Shown here piece after piece: positions 8,625-17,134 of a DNA stretch of 64,000 nt. Position 1 is the first letter of the stretch. Every line of letters starts with the position of its first letter. The notes below the pieces were generated by a model that had not been told where the DNA came from, searched no databases, and saw only the letters and a program-made list of their open reading frames with translations. Both the position numbers and the translations under genes were made by a program. The stretch comes from Candidatus Sericytochromatia bacterium S15B-MN24 CBMW_12 (GTDB taxonomy: Bacteria > Cyanobacteriota > Sericytochromatia > S15B-MN24 > UBA4093): the NCBI GenBank assembly GCA_002083825.1, contig DAZV01000047.1:124001-188000 (forward strand). The letters are read 5' to 3'.

Positions 8625-11045
8625 ATGAACATCGCCATCGTCGGACCCAGTCCCGTGCCCTTCGTCGTCGGGGGAGTCGAGAACCTCCTCTGGGGCCTGC
8701 AGCAAACCTTGAACCAGAAGACCGAGCACCATGCCGAGCTTATCAAGCTGCCGTCGCGGGAGCGGTCGTTCTGGGAGCTGCTCGATACCTACGAGACCTT
8801 TTTTCGGCTGGATCTGTCGCACTTCGACATGGTGCTCACCACGAAGTATCCCGCCTGGATGATTCAGCATCCCAACCATGTGGCCTACGTCCAGCACCGC
8901 CTGCGCGGCCTCTACGACACCTACCATTTTTGCGGAGAGCCCACCGCCTACGAGTCGTCGATTCCGGCGGTCAAGAGGGTGCTGGACCTGATCGGCAATC
9001 CGTCGGTCCGGGGGCGGGATGGCATCGAACGCGTCTTCGCCGCACTGCATGAGCTACGAGCCGCGGCTGCCTCTATTCCCCAGGACGTCTTCCGCTTCCC
9101 GGGACCCTTCATCCGCAAGATTCTTCATTTCCTCGATGATCGGGCCATGGCGGACGGAGCCATCAAGCGCTTTTACGCCATTTCGCAGACCGTCGCCGAC
9201 CGCAAGGAGTATTTCCCGGCGGGAGCTCCGGTCACGGTCGTTCATCATCCGTCGTTTCTCGCGGAGCACCCACGGGGTCGTTACCGCTACCTGTTCACGG
9301 CGAGCCGGCTCGATGGTCCCAAGCGCATCGGACTCATCGTCGAGGCCATGCGGCACGTTCCGCATGATGTCGGTCTCAAGATCGTCGGAACGGGGCCGCT
9401 CGAAGCGGAACTCCGCGCGCTCGCCGGCGACGATCCTCGAATCGAGTTTCTGGGTTTCGTCAACGATGAGGGATTGGCTGAACTGTATGCGGATGCGCTG
9501 GCGGTGCCGTATGTCCCCTACCAGGAGGACTTCGGTCTCATCACGATCGAGGGCATGCGCTGCGCCAAGCCGATCCTCACGGTCTGTGATTCAGGTGGGC
9601 CCAACGAGTTCGTCGTGGACGATGAGACGGGCTACTCCGTCTTGCCGGAGCCCAAGGCGTTGGCCGAGAAGATCAACTATCTGGTCGAGAACCCGGGTGC
9701 TGCGGAGCGGATGGGGCGAAACGCCGCCCAACGCGTGGCGGGAATCACCTGGGAGAACACGGTCGGTACCCTGTTGGCCGAGCCTAGGAAACCTCGAGCG
9801 GAGACGGAAGCCACCGCAGTGGTGAGGCAAAAACGCCCCAAGGTGGTGGTCACCTCCACCTTTTCGGTCTACCCGCCGCTAGGGGGCGGGCAGAACCGGA
9901 TCTACTATCTCTACAGGGCGCTCGCCAAGCACTATGACGTCGAGATCGTGAGCGTGGTGCCTGCGGATGAGAAGCCGTTCCGAGGCGAGATCGGTCCGAG
10001 CATGATCGAGACTCGCGTTCCAAAGAGTCAGCGCCATCAGCTCGAGGAGAGCGACCTGGAGCGCCAGGCGGGGATGCCGGTGACTGATGTGGCAATGCCC
10101 CGTCTCATTTCGCTCACTCCAGCCTACGCCGAGGCCCTTAGCCGGGCTTTGATCGGTGCGCATGCCGTCGTCGCCTCCCACCCCTACCTGGTGCCAGTCA
10201 TTGAAAAGCTGAGAGGAGACGTGCCCCTCGTATATGAGGCGCACAATGTCGAGGCCGATCTCAAGGAGCATGTGCTCGGAGGCACGAAAGCTGGTCGCGA
10301 GCTGATTGCGCTTACTCGCCAGATCGAGGCCGAGGCCTTCCGAAAGGCCTCGCTGCTGGTGACCTGCGCCGAAGCGGATGAGCGTCGGCTCTGTGCGCTC
10401 TACGGGGCGCTGGCTTCGAGGTCTGCGGTAGTCCCGAACGGAGTCGAGCTCTCGACGGTGCCATACATGCCTCCCGCAGAGCGGGAGAAGGGCCTTGCCA
10501 TCTCCAAGTCGGCTACTCCCACCGTTCTTTTCATGGGTAGCTGGCATCCGCCGAATCTGGAGGCCGCAGAGCATGTGCTCCGTTTTGCTCGCCAATTGCC
10601 GCAGGTTGCGTTCTTCCTGATCGGCAGCCAGTGCCAGGCATTCGAAGGCCGCTCCCTGCCGACCAATGTCGCGCGCATCGGCCTGGTGGATGATGATATG
10701 AAGGCATTTCTACTGCATCGGGCATCTCTAGCTCTGAACCCGATGACCTCGGGCTCAGGCACCAATCTCAAGATGCTGGATTACTTCGCCGCGGGCATCC
10801 CGGTCGTCTCCACCCCGTTCGGGGGAAGGGGACTTGGTGCGGAACACGGGCAGTCGCTGTACGTGAGCGACATCTCAGGCTTCCCGGCCGCCATCAGGGA
10901 GCTCTTGGCCGATTCCGAGCTACGCGGCCGGCTAGCATCGAATGCGCGGGCTCTGGCTGAGGAGAGCTTCGACTGGGAAGTCATCGCCGAGCGCTTCGCC
11001 GAGGCTCTCGGCAGCCAGTTGGACTCAGTCGTTGCCCTCGCTTAA
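8625..11045 (+). CDS. Tandem double-domain family 4 glycosyltransferase
   Basis: 806 residues containing two complete GT-B enzymes. The first (about 1-395) has ASRLDGPKRI and the donor segment YQEDFGLITIEGMRCAKPIL. A linker rich in charged residues leads to the second (about 402-800), which restarts with VVVTSTFSVYPPLGGGQN and carries the donor segment NPMTSGSGTNLKMLDYFAAGIPVV. Such fusions often add two successive sugars of a repeat unit. It lies 11 bp after the upstream GT4 gene and overlaps the convergent membrane-protein gene by 4 bp. Two linkages by one polypeptide is inference. Confidence 0.85.
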   Translation: MNIAIVGPSPVPFVVGGVENLLWGLQQTLNQKTEHHAELIKLPSRERSFWELLDTYETFFRLDLSHFDMVLTTKYPAWMIQHPNHVAYVQHRLRGLYDTYHFCGEPTAYESSIPAVKRVLDLIGNPSVRGRDGIERVFAALHELRAAAASIPQDVFRFPGPFIRKILHFLDDRAMADGAIKRFYAISQTVADRKEYFPAGAPVTVVHHPSFLAEHPRGRYRYLFTASRLDGPKRIGLIVEAMRHVPHDVGLKIVGTGPLEAELRALAGDDPRIEFLGFVNDEGLAELYADALAVPYVPYQEDFGLITIEGMRCAKPILTVCDSGGPNEFVVDDETGYSVLPEPKALAEKINYLVENPGAAERMGRNAAQRVAGITWENTVGTLLAEPRKPRAETEATAVVRQKRPKVVVTSTFSVYPPLGGGQNRIYYLYRALAKHYDVEIVSVVPADEKPFRGEIGPSMIETRVPKSQRHQLEESDLERQAGMPVTDVAMPRLISLTPAYAEALSRALIGAHAVVASHPYLVPVIEKLRGDVPLVYEAHNVEADLKEHVLGGTKAGRELIALTRQIEAEAFRKASLLVTCAEADERRLCALYGALASRSAVVPNGVELSTVPYMPPAEREKGLAISKSATPTVLFMGSWHPPNLEAAEHVLRFARQLPQVAFFLIGSQCQAFEGRSLPTNVARIGLVDDDMKAFLLHRASLALNPMTSGSGTNLKMLDYFAAGIPVVSTPFGGRGLGAEHGQSLYVSDISGFPAAIRELLADSELRGRLASNARALAEESFDWEVIAERFAEALGSQLDSVVALA

Positions 11046-13681
11046 CGGCCGAGGTGCTGCCGGATCCTTTGCCAATTCTCGGCGATCGTGGAGTCTGAAA
11101 GCGGCGTGCCCGAGATCGCGACGGCCTTGATCTCCCCGTTGAATGGACGGCTCTTCTTGATCCAGTCCCCAAGGACAAGCGGCATGTCGCTGTCCTGAAT
11201 TGGGGCCTCGGTGGCTACCGAGCCGACCTTAGTATCGTTCACGTAGAGGCTTAGGCGCTTTCCCTCGCTGACCATCGCGAGGTAATGCCACGCGTCCGGA
11301 GTCATCGTGAACCGGAGGGGGGCCTCCCAGCACGTGCCACTTCCGTACCCGAAAACGTAATCATTCTCAGTTGCGCCTTCTTGGTGGGCGACGAAGCCTT
11401 CGTGGTCGTTGAGGCCCGGATGGGTACTGATGAGCGTGGCATGGTCGACTTGATCGCGCTTCGGTTTGACCAGCATCTCGATCGTGAAGAGGGGGCCGGT
11501 TTTAAGCGGGCCGAGAGCGAGACGGTTGGGAAGCTGCAACTCGGTTGATTGATCGCCCTGCTGGATACGGATGAGTGGCCATGTGGTATCCATTTCGGCG
11601 TAGAACAGCTCCCGCGGATGCCCACCGAGGGGGTGCTGGAGCGCGGAAGCAGACGTGAGCGGCGTCGCTCGCCTGCGCAAGACCATGGGGTTGCTCACGG
11701 GAGCCGCCTCCAAGGGCTCGTATAGGGAGTACAGGGTGCGGAGGTGCTCGTCGACGACCGGTGGGTAGCCAAACGTGAAGAGCGTCTCGTCGAGGACAAC
11801 TGGAGCTTCGTGATTGGCCATGAGGAACTCACTGATCTTCTGGTGATCCGTCAAGAGCAGCAGCTCGCTCATTCCCGGGACTCCCAGGGGGCTCGCCGTT
11901 CGGGAATAGAGGTGGTACACCCCCGAGTGAAACGATAGCATCAGGGCGGTCTTCTGGGATTTGAGCTGCCTTGCCAGCTTTTCGGCATCGCGGGTGACGG
12001 TAGCGTGGGCAGTATTGATGCGCGCATGACGCGCAGCGATCGTGATGATGTTCGGCAAGTTGGCCAGCAATGAGGTGCAGGGAATGGCGAGGAGTAGTGC
12101 CATGGCCATGCGTGCCATCCGCTTGCCGGCCACAGTCCAGCGATCACCGCAGGCTTCCCATTTGCTCGTTTGCAAGCCATCCAGGTAGAGTGCGAGCAGG
12201 AGGATGGCCGGGTACAGGACATGGATCAGGTTGAAGTCGTGGCTTCGCCCTTGGTAGTAACTGAAGAGCCCGATGCCCAGCAGCGAGATGAACAGGATGA
12301 TGGCGGCACGATTCCGATCCGAACCGACGCCAAGCATGGCCTGGATGGCATAGGCGAGGCCAGCGAGGTAGACGAGCGCCACCAAGTTCCATGGATGGAG
12401 CAGGGGCATCGGCAGCATGTAGAAGCCGAATAGGTAGAAGAACTTCTGGTAGGAGGCGCTTCCCAGGAAGTCGGGAACCGCTCCATGCTGCACCAACAGG
12501 GTCAGCGAGAAGACCATGATGACGCCGGCAAACACGGCAAGTGCCGCCGCACCTTGCTTCAAGATTCCCAGGGTGATCGCTGAAAGGTTGCGCTGACAGC
12601 ACTCGAGGTACAGCAGAAGCAGGATCCATGCCAGAAACAGGACGACTCCGGAGTCGAAGTTCCAGAGCACCCCGACGCTGCAGAGCAGGTGCGTGCTCCA
12701 ATAGGCAAGCTGCTTGGCCTTGGCTCGGGTGGCGTAGACGTAGATCGAGGCCATGAGGATGCCGACCGCGGGGAAGACGAAACGGATCGGAACATACTGG
12801 AAGTACCGGTCTTCAGGGACGAGAATCAGGGAGAAGGCGCTCGAGAAGAAGACGACCCCTGCGAACGCCACGAACGCGAGCAACCTGGAGCGCAGGGTCC
12901 GTTCCAGGAAGAGCCCGAGCGAGGCGTAGGCCACGAGGACAAGGCCCGCCATCACCAGGCTGAACTTGTAGATGCTCAGCCCCAGCAGATGCAGCAGGGG
13001 GGCGAGGAAATGGGGGTAGAGGCCGTACTGGTTAGAGAAATCGATCAGTAAGGCCTTGCCAAGGTATACCTGGACGACTGAGTGAAAAACGGCATTGAAG
13101 TGCAGGGCATACGTCGAACTGTCCTGGATTTCTTCCGGGCCGACGAGATAGAAGCCCGCGACGGGCAGGAGGATCGACACGCAGAGGGCGCGGTAGAGCC
13201 CGCGCGAAAGTTGGAGATTATGTCGCCGCCAGAGCATGGCCAGCGCGAGGAGGCCTACGGCCGCAGCGCACAGGATCGGATGGAGCGAGATCAGGCTGGC
13301 CTGCCAAAAGAAGGGCGCCTGGGCAAGGACGTAGGTCCCGAATCCGGCAGCGCCCAAGACGACAGCGGCGAGGAGGTTGCCGAAGTGCCGGTCAAGCCAC
13401 CTTGGCTGGCCAAGAAGCCGGAGCCCGATGACGTTGAATGTCAGGAGCATGAGAGGAAACGACGCGATCGCCAGCAGGAACATCGCGCGCTCTGGGGCTT
13501 CGGGCTTGAAATCGGCTGGAGGGGCCGCGAAGATGGCCTCCACCAAGGACATGTCGGTGGCTTGATGGCCCGAGCATGCTTCTAGCGCCAGGGCCAGAAT
13601 GAGGAAGCCGATGAGGGCTCCTATCAGGCTGAGCAGCCCGATGGCGCGGTGAGCCCTGAATGCGTCTTTTCTCTCCAACAT
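11042..13681 (-). CDS. Large polytopic membrane protein with C-terminal LamG/concanavalin-like domain
   Basis: 879 residues. The first ~560 contain roughly a dozen hydrophobic helices and periplasmic loops in the style of GT-C glycosyltransferases that use polyprenyl-phosphate sugars. No donor motif is certain. From about residue 700 a beta-sandwich begins (FTIEMLVKPKRD, later WHYLAMVSEGKRLSLYVND) that matches the LamG/concanavalin A-like fold and would sit in the periplasm. The start codon at 13681 lies in a triplicated 17-bp unit carrying ribosome site and start. It is transcribed opposite to the surrounding locus. Function unassigned; glycan modification or binding is inferred. Confidence 0.6.
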   Translation of the reverse strand: MLERKDAFRAHRAIGLLSLIGALIGFLILALALEACSGHQATDMSLVEAIFAAPPADFKPEAPERAMFLLAIASFPLMLLTFNVIGLRLLGQPRWLDRHFGNLLAAVVLGAAGFGTYVLAQAPFFWQASLISLHPILCAAAVGLLALAMLWRRHNLQLSRGLYRALCVSILLPVAGFYLVGPEEIQDSSTYALHFNAVFHSVVQVYLGKALLIDFSNQYGLYPHFLAPLLHLLGLSIYKFSLVMAGLVLVAYASLGLFLERTLRSRLLAFVAFAGVVFFSSAFSLILVPEDRYFQYVPIRFVFPAVGILMASIYVYATRAKAKQLAYWSTHLLCSVGVLWNFDSGVVLFLAWILLLLYLECCQRNLSAITLGILKQGAAALAVFAGVIMVFSLTLLVQHGAVPDFLGSASYQKFFYLFGFYMLPMPLLHPWNLVALVYLAGLAYAIQAMLGVGSDRNRAAIILFISLLGIGLFSYYQGRSHDFNLIHVLYPAILLLALYLDGLQTSKWEACGDRWTVAGKRMARMAMALLLAIPCTSLLANLPNIITIAARHARINTAHATVTRDAEKLARQLKSQKTALMLSFHSGVYHLYSRTASPLGVPGMSELLLLTDHQKISEFLMANHEAPVVLDETLFTFGYPPVVDEHLRTLYSLYEPLEAAPVSNPMVLRRRATPLTSASALQHPLGGHPRELFYAEMDTTWPLIRIQQGDQSTELQLPNRLALGPLKTGPLFTIEMLVKPKRDQVDHATLISTHPGLNDHEGFVAHQEGATENDYVFGYGSGTCWEAPLRFTMTPDAWHYLAMVSEGKRLSLYVNDTKVGSVATEAPIQDSDMPLVLGDWIKKSRPFNGEIKAVAISGTPLSDSTIAENWQRIRQHLGR

Positions 13682-13730
13682 GGATTCTCCTCGGCCCTGG
13701 ATCCTCCTCGGCCATGGATTCTCCTAGGCG
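13680..13730 (-). repeat. Three tandem 17-bp units containing ribosome site and start codon
   Basis: Units at 13680-13696, 13697-13713 and 13714-13730 differ by a few bases. Read on the minus strand each carries a GAGGAGAATCC-like Shine-Dalgarno, and two of the three carry an ATG. The gene's ATG is at 13681. The second ATG at 13715 is 34 bp upstream and out of frame. Unit gain or loss would change the distance from promoter to start or expose the decoy start. Confidence 0.7.
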
Positions 13731-13895
13731 AAGATTAGCTTAACTTGGCTTTATGATAAGGGATTTCACGTGATCTACGCTCCATGAAGTTGCTTATTAA
13801 CAATTCTTTGCGGGCTCTCGCTACCGATATCAGTTAAGATTTAAAGGGCAATTCTTTTTGTCCTCGCGCTCGCCGTCCCCAAGAGTGAGATCCAC

Positions 13896-14756
13896 ATGAA
13901 ACCTTCCGATATCCCGGTCGTTATCCTTTGCGGTGGACAAGGCACACGCTTGCGTGAAGAGACCGAGTTCAAGCCGAAACCCATGGTCACGGTGGGAGAT
14001 CGCCCCATCCTCTGGCACCTGATGAAGTATTACTCCCATTTCGGGTTCAATCGTTTCATTCTTTGCCTCGGTTACCGCGGCGACTACATCAAAGAATACT
14101 TTTACAATTACGAGACCATGAACAGCGACTTCACCATTGATCTGGCGAAGAAACGCGTTCAGTTTCACTCGTCCCATCCTGAGCAGTGGGAGGTCACCCT
14201 GGCCGACACCGGCCTGGAAGCAATGACAGGAGCCCGCATCAAGCGCATCGAGCGCTACGTTCAGGCCGAACGCTTTTGTCTCACCTACGGAGATGGTCTC
14301 TCCAACGTCGATCTGCATAAGTTGCTCGCATTCCACGAGTCCCACGGCAAGCTCGCCACGATGACCGCCGTCCATCCGCCCTCCCGCTTCGGCACAATGG
14401 AGTTCGAGGGGGAGCGGATCACGTCGTTCGCGGAGAAGCCCAATATGGGCGAGGGCTTCATTAATGGTGGCTTCTTCGTCTGCGAGCGCGGCGTCTTCGA
14501 CTACCTCGAGCGCGACGATGCCTGCATCTTCGAGCGGGCTCCCCTCGAGCGCCTCGCGCAGGACGACCAACTCTTGGCCTACCGTCACGGCGACTTCTGG
14601 CAGTGTATGGACACCATTCGCGATGCTAAGCTCCTCAACGACCTCTGGGCCTCCGGAGAGTCTCCGTGGCGGATCTGGGGCGATCGCCAGCCCATCGAGA
14701 TCGAGAGCAAGATTCCCGCCGCCCTTCCCCCGGTCCCTGCAGGAGATCGTCAGTGA
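13896..14756 (+). CDS. rfbF: Glucose-1-phosphate cytidylyltransferase
   Basis: 286 residues. It makes CDP-glucose from glucose-1-phosphate and CTP, the first step to CDP-3,6-dideoxyhexoses. The nucleotide-binding signature [19 protein letters not shown] is complete, followed by [13 protein letters not shown] and the [10 protein letters not shown] segment that typifies RfbF rather than dTDP or UDP enzymes. Length matches the family (about 257-290). The first residues are [11 protein letters not shown]. The stop overlaps the next start as GTGA, coupling it to the 4,6-dehydratase gene. It opens a plus-strand run that continues closely packed to 22474. Confidence 0.93.
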   Translation: MKPSDIPVVILCGGQGTRLREETEFKPKPMVTVGDRPILWHLMKYYSHFGFNRFILCLGYRGDYIKEYFYNYETMNSDFTIDLAKKRVQFHSSHPEQWEVTLADTGLEAMTGARIKRIERYVQAERFCLTYGDGLSNVDLHKLLAFHESHGKLATMTAVHPPSRFGTMEFEGERITSFAEKPNMGEGFINGGFFVCERGVFDYLERDDACIFERAPLERLAQDDQLLAYRHGDFWQCMDTIRDAKLLNDLWASGESPWRIWGDRQPIEIESKIPAALPPVPAGDRQ

Positions 14757-15754
14757 GCCACTGGAAAAACCGTAACGTCTTCGTCACTGGTTGCACGGGC
14801 CTTTTGGGTTCGTCGCTAACCCGGCACCTCGTTGAACAGGGTGCCAACGTCGTTGGCCTCGTCCGCGATAGCGTGCCGCGTTCCCTCTTAGCTCGGGAGG
14901 GAATTCTCCAGAAGATCAACGTGGTCCATGGCTCCTTGGAGGACTACGTCCTCCTCGAACGGGCCCTCAACGAGTACGAGATCGAAGTTGTCTTCCACCT
15001 GGCCGCCCAGACTATCGTCGGGACCGCCAACCGCAGCCCGCTCTCGACCTTCGAGGCAAACATCAAGGGGACCTGGCAGCTCCTCGAGGCTTGCCGTAGA
15101 GTCCCTACCGTCAAGCGAGTTCTTTTCGCCTCCAGCGACAAGGCTTATGGCGATCACGAGGTTCTGCCCTACCAGGAGGACGCCCCCCTCATCGGGCGCC
15201 ACCCTTACGACGTTTCGAAGTCCTGCTCCGACCTCATCGCCCAGTCGTACCACCACACCTACGGGATGAACGTCTGCATCACTCGTTGCGGTAACCTGTA
15301 CGGCCCCGGCGATCTCAACTTCAACCGCCTCATCCCCGGTACGATCCGCTCCCTGCTCAACGACGAGAAGGCGGTCATCCGGAGCGATGGGTCTTACATT
15401 CGCGACTACTTCTTCGTCGAGGACGGCGTCGAGGCCTACCTGCACCTCGCCGAAGCCATGGATCGCCAGGACATCGGCGGGCATGCCTTCAACTTCAGCA
15501 ACGAGCTGCAAATCACCGTACTCGAGCTGGTCAATCGGATCGCCGAGCTGATGGGTCGCCAGGACCTCGCGCCCCTCGTCCTCAACCAGGCCACCGGGGA
15601 GATCAAGCATCAGTACCTGTCGGCTGAGAAGGCCCGCACGATGCTCGACTGGCATCCGCGGCACACGCTGGTGGAGGGGCTGGATCACACCATCGCGTGG
15701 TACCGCAGTTTCCTTTCCGAGAACAATCAGGCGCTTCCGGCGCTGAGTAAGTAA
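14753..15754 (+). CDS. rfbG: CDP-glucose 4,6-dehydratase
   Basis: 333 residues. An extended SDR that converts CDP-glucose to CDP-4-keto-6-deoxyglucose with tightly bound NAD. The Rossmann motif [11 protein letters not shown] lies near residue 12, the active site has SSDKAYGDH and the YDVSKSCSD catalytic Tyr/Lys, and NYG-type [11 protein letters not shown] follows. I choose the GTG at 14753 that overlaps the rfbF stop by 4 bp; the upstream in-frame sequence is antisense-like and lacks homology. Shorter than typical RfbG (about 350-360), but all catalytic motifs are present. Acts in the cytosol between RfbF and RfbH. Confidence 0.9.
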   Translation: MSHWKNRNVFVTGCTGLLGSSLTRHLVEQGANVVGLVRDSVPRSLLAREGILQKINVVHGSLEDYVLLERALNEYEIEVVFHLAAQTIVGTANRSPLSTFEANIKGTWQLLEACRRVPTVKRVLFASSDKAYGDHEVLPYQEDAPLIGRHPYDVSKSCSDLIAQSYHHTYGMNVCITRCGNLYGPGDLNFNRLIPGTIRSLLNDEKAVIRSDGSYIRDYFFVEDGVEAYLHLAEAMDRQDIGGHAFNFSNELQITVLELVNRIAELMGRQDLAPLVLNQATGEIKHQYLSAEKARTMLDWHPRHTLVEGLDHTIAWYRSFLSENNQALPALSK

Positions 15755-15765
15755 TAGAGGATTTC

Positions 15766-17115
15766 ATGACCACTCAAACCCGCACCCAGGAAGTCATCCG
15801 GGCGGAAATCACCCAGCTGGTCGAGGAACTCTACCAGGTGGAGCACCTCCCGGCGCCCTTCGTGGCTGGCACGACCTCGGTCCCCTATGCGGGACGGGTC
15901 TACGATCAGGACGAAATCGTCGCCCTTGTGGACTCCAGCCTCGACTTCTGGCTCACGCTCGGCAAGCATGGCAAGGAGCTCGAGAAGCAGCTCGCCGCGC
16001 TCGTCGGTACGCGGTACTGTCTGCTGGTCAACTCGGGCTCATCGGCGAACCTCCTGGCCTTCGCGGCGTTGACGAGCCCGCTACTCGGCGATCGCCGGAT
16101 CAAGCCCGGGGACGAGGTTGTCACCGTCGCGGCCGGCTTCCCGACCACCATCAATCCTATCATCCAGTACGGCTGCGTCCCGGTTTTCCTGGATGTCGAC
16201 CTCAAGACTGCCAACATCGACGTGAGCCGCCTCGAAGAGGCCATCACCCCCAAGACCAAGGCCATCATGGTCGCCCATACCCTGGGCAACCCCTACGACA
16301 TCGCCGCCATCAAGGCCGTGGTCGAGAAGTACGGCCTCTGGTGGGTCGAAGACAACTGCGACTCGCTGGGCTCCACCTTCGAGGGCAAGAACACCGGTGG
16401 TTTCGGCCACCTGGCCACCCAATCCTTCTATCCCCCGCACCACCTCACCATGGGTGAGGGCGGCGCGGTCTTCACGAACGACCCCTTGCTCAAGCGCGCC
16501 GTCGAGTCTCTGCGCGACTGGGGCCGCGACTGCTGGTGCCCCTCGGGCAAGGACAACACCTGCTGCAAGCGTTTCGGCTGGCAACTGGGCAGCCTGCCCG
16601 AAGGGTACGACCACAAGTATACCTACTCGCACATCGGCTACAACCTCAAGCCCCTGGATCTCCAGGCAGCCATCGGGCTCGAGCAGATGAAGAAACTGCC
16701 CGCCTTCACCGAGGCCCGGAAGCGTAACTGGCAGACCCTGCGCCAGGCCCTCAGCCAATACGAAGCTGTGCTCGATCTGCCGGAGGCAACGCCTGGGACC
16801 GATCCCTCTTGGTTCGGCTTCCTGTTCGGAGTCAAGCAGGGTGCATCCTTCAAGCGCCTGGAGCTGGTGCGCTACCTCGAAGACGCCAAAATCCAGACCC
16901 GCATGCTTTTCGGTGGGAACCTCTTACGCCAGCCCGCTTACCAGGGCATCCAGCACCGGGTCGTGGGCGACCTGACCAACACCGATCGCATCATGACCGA
17001 CTTCCTGATCGTAGGCGTTTACCCGGGTATCGATGGGCCCCGCATGGATTACATCATCCGCGTGATTGCGGACTTCATGGCGTCGAGGGGGATCTCGCCG
17101 GAACTTCCGGCATAG
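15766..17115 (+). CDS. rfbH: CDP-6-deoxy-4-hexulose 3-dehydratase (E1), RfbH family
   Basis: 449 residues. A PMP-dependent iron-sulfur enzyme that removes the C3 hydroxyl of CDP-4-keto-6-deoxyglucose. The aminotransferase-fold lysine is replaced by histidine in SFYPPHHLTMGEGG (His225-His226), the hallmark of this family. The [2Fe-2S] ligands appear in RDCWCPSGKDNTCCKR (Cys256, Cys258, Cys266/267). In known pathways E1 works with a flavin/iron-sulfur reductase E3 (AscD/RfbI). No E3 is visible in this window, so the partner must be elsewhere or be replaced by another reductase. Start ATG 15766 follows a short AGAGGA ribosome site. Confidence 0.94.
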   Translation: MTTQTRTQEVIRAEITQLVEELYQVEHLPAPFVAGTTSVPYAGRVYDQDEIVALVDSSLDFWLTLGKHGKELEKQLAALVGTRYCLLVNSGSSANLLAFAALTSPLLGDRRIKPGDEVVTVAAGFPTTINPIIQYGCVPVFLDVDLKTANIDVSRLEEAITPKTKAIMVAHTLGNPYDIAAIKAVVEKYGLWWVEDNCDSLGSTFEGKNTGGFGHLATQSFYPPHHLTMGEGGAVFTNDPLLKRAVESLRDWGRDCWCPSGKDNTCCKRFGWQLGSLPEGYDHKYTYSHIGYNLKPLDLQAAIGLEQMKKLPAFTEARKRNWQTLRQALSQYEAVLDLPEATPGTDPSWFGFLFGVKQGASFKRLELVRYLEDAKIQTRMLFGGNLLRQPAYQGIQHRVVGDLTNTDRIMTDFLIVGVYPGIDGPRMDYIIRVIADFMASRGISPELPA

Positions 17116-17134
17116 CATTGCATCGGGGAGCCTC

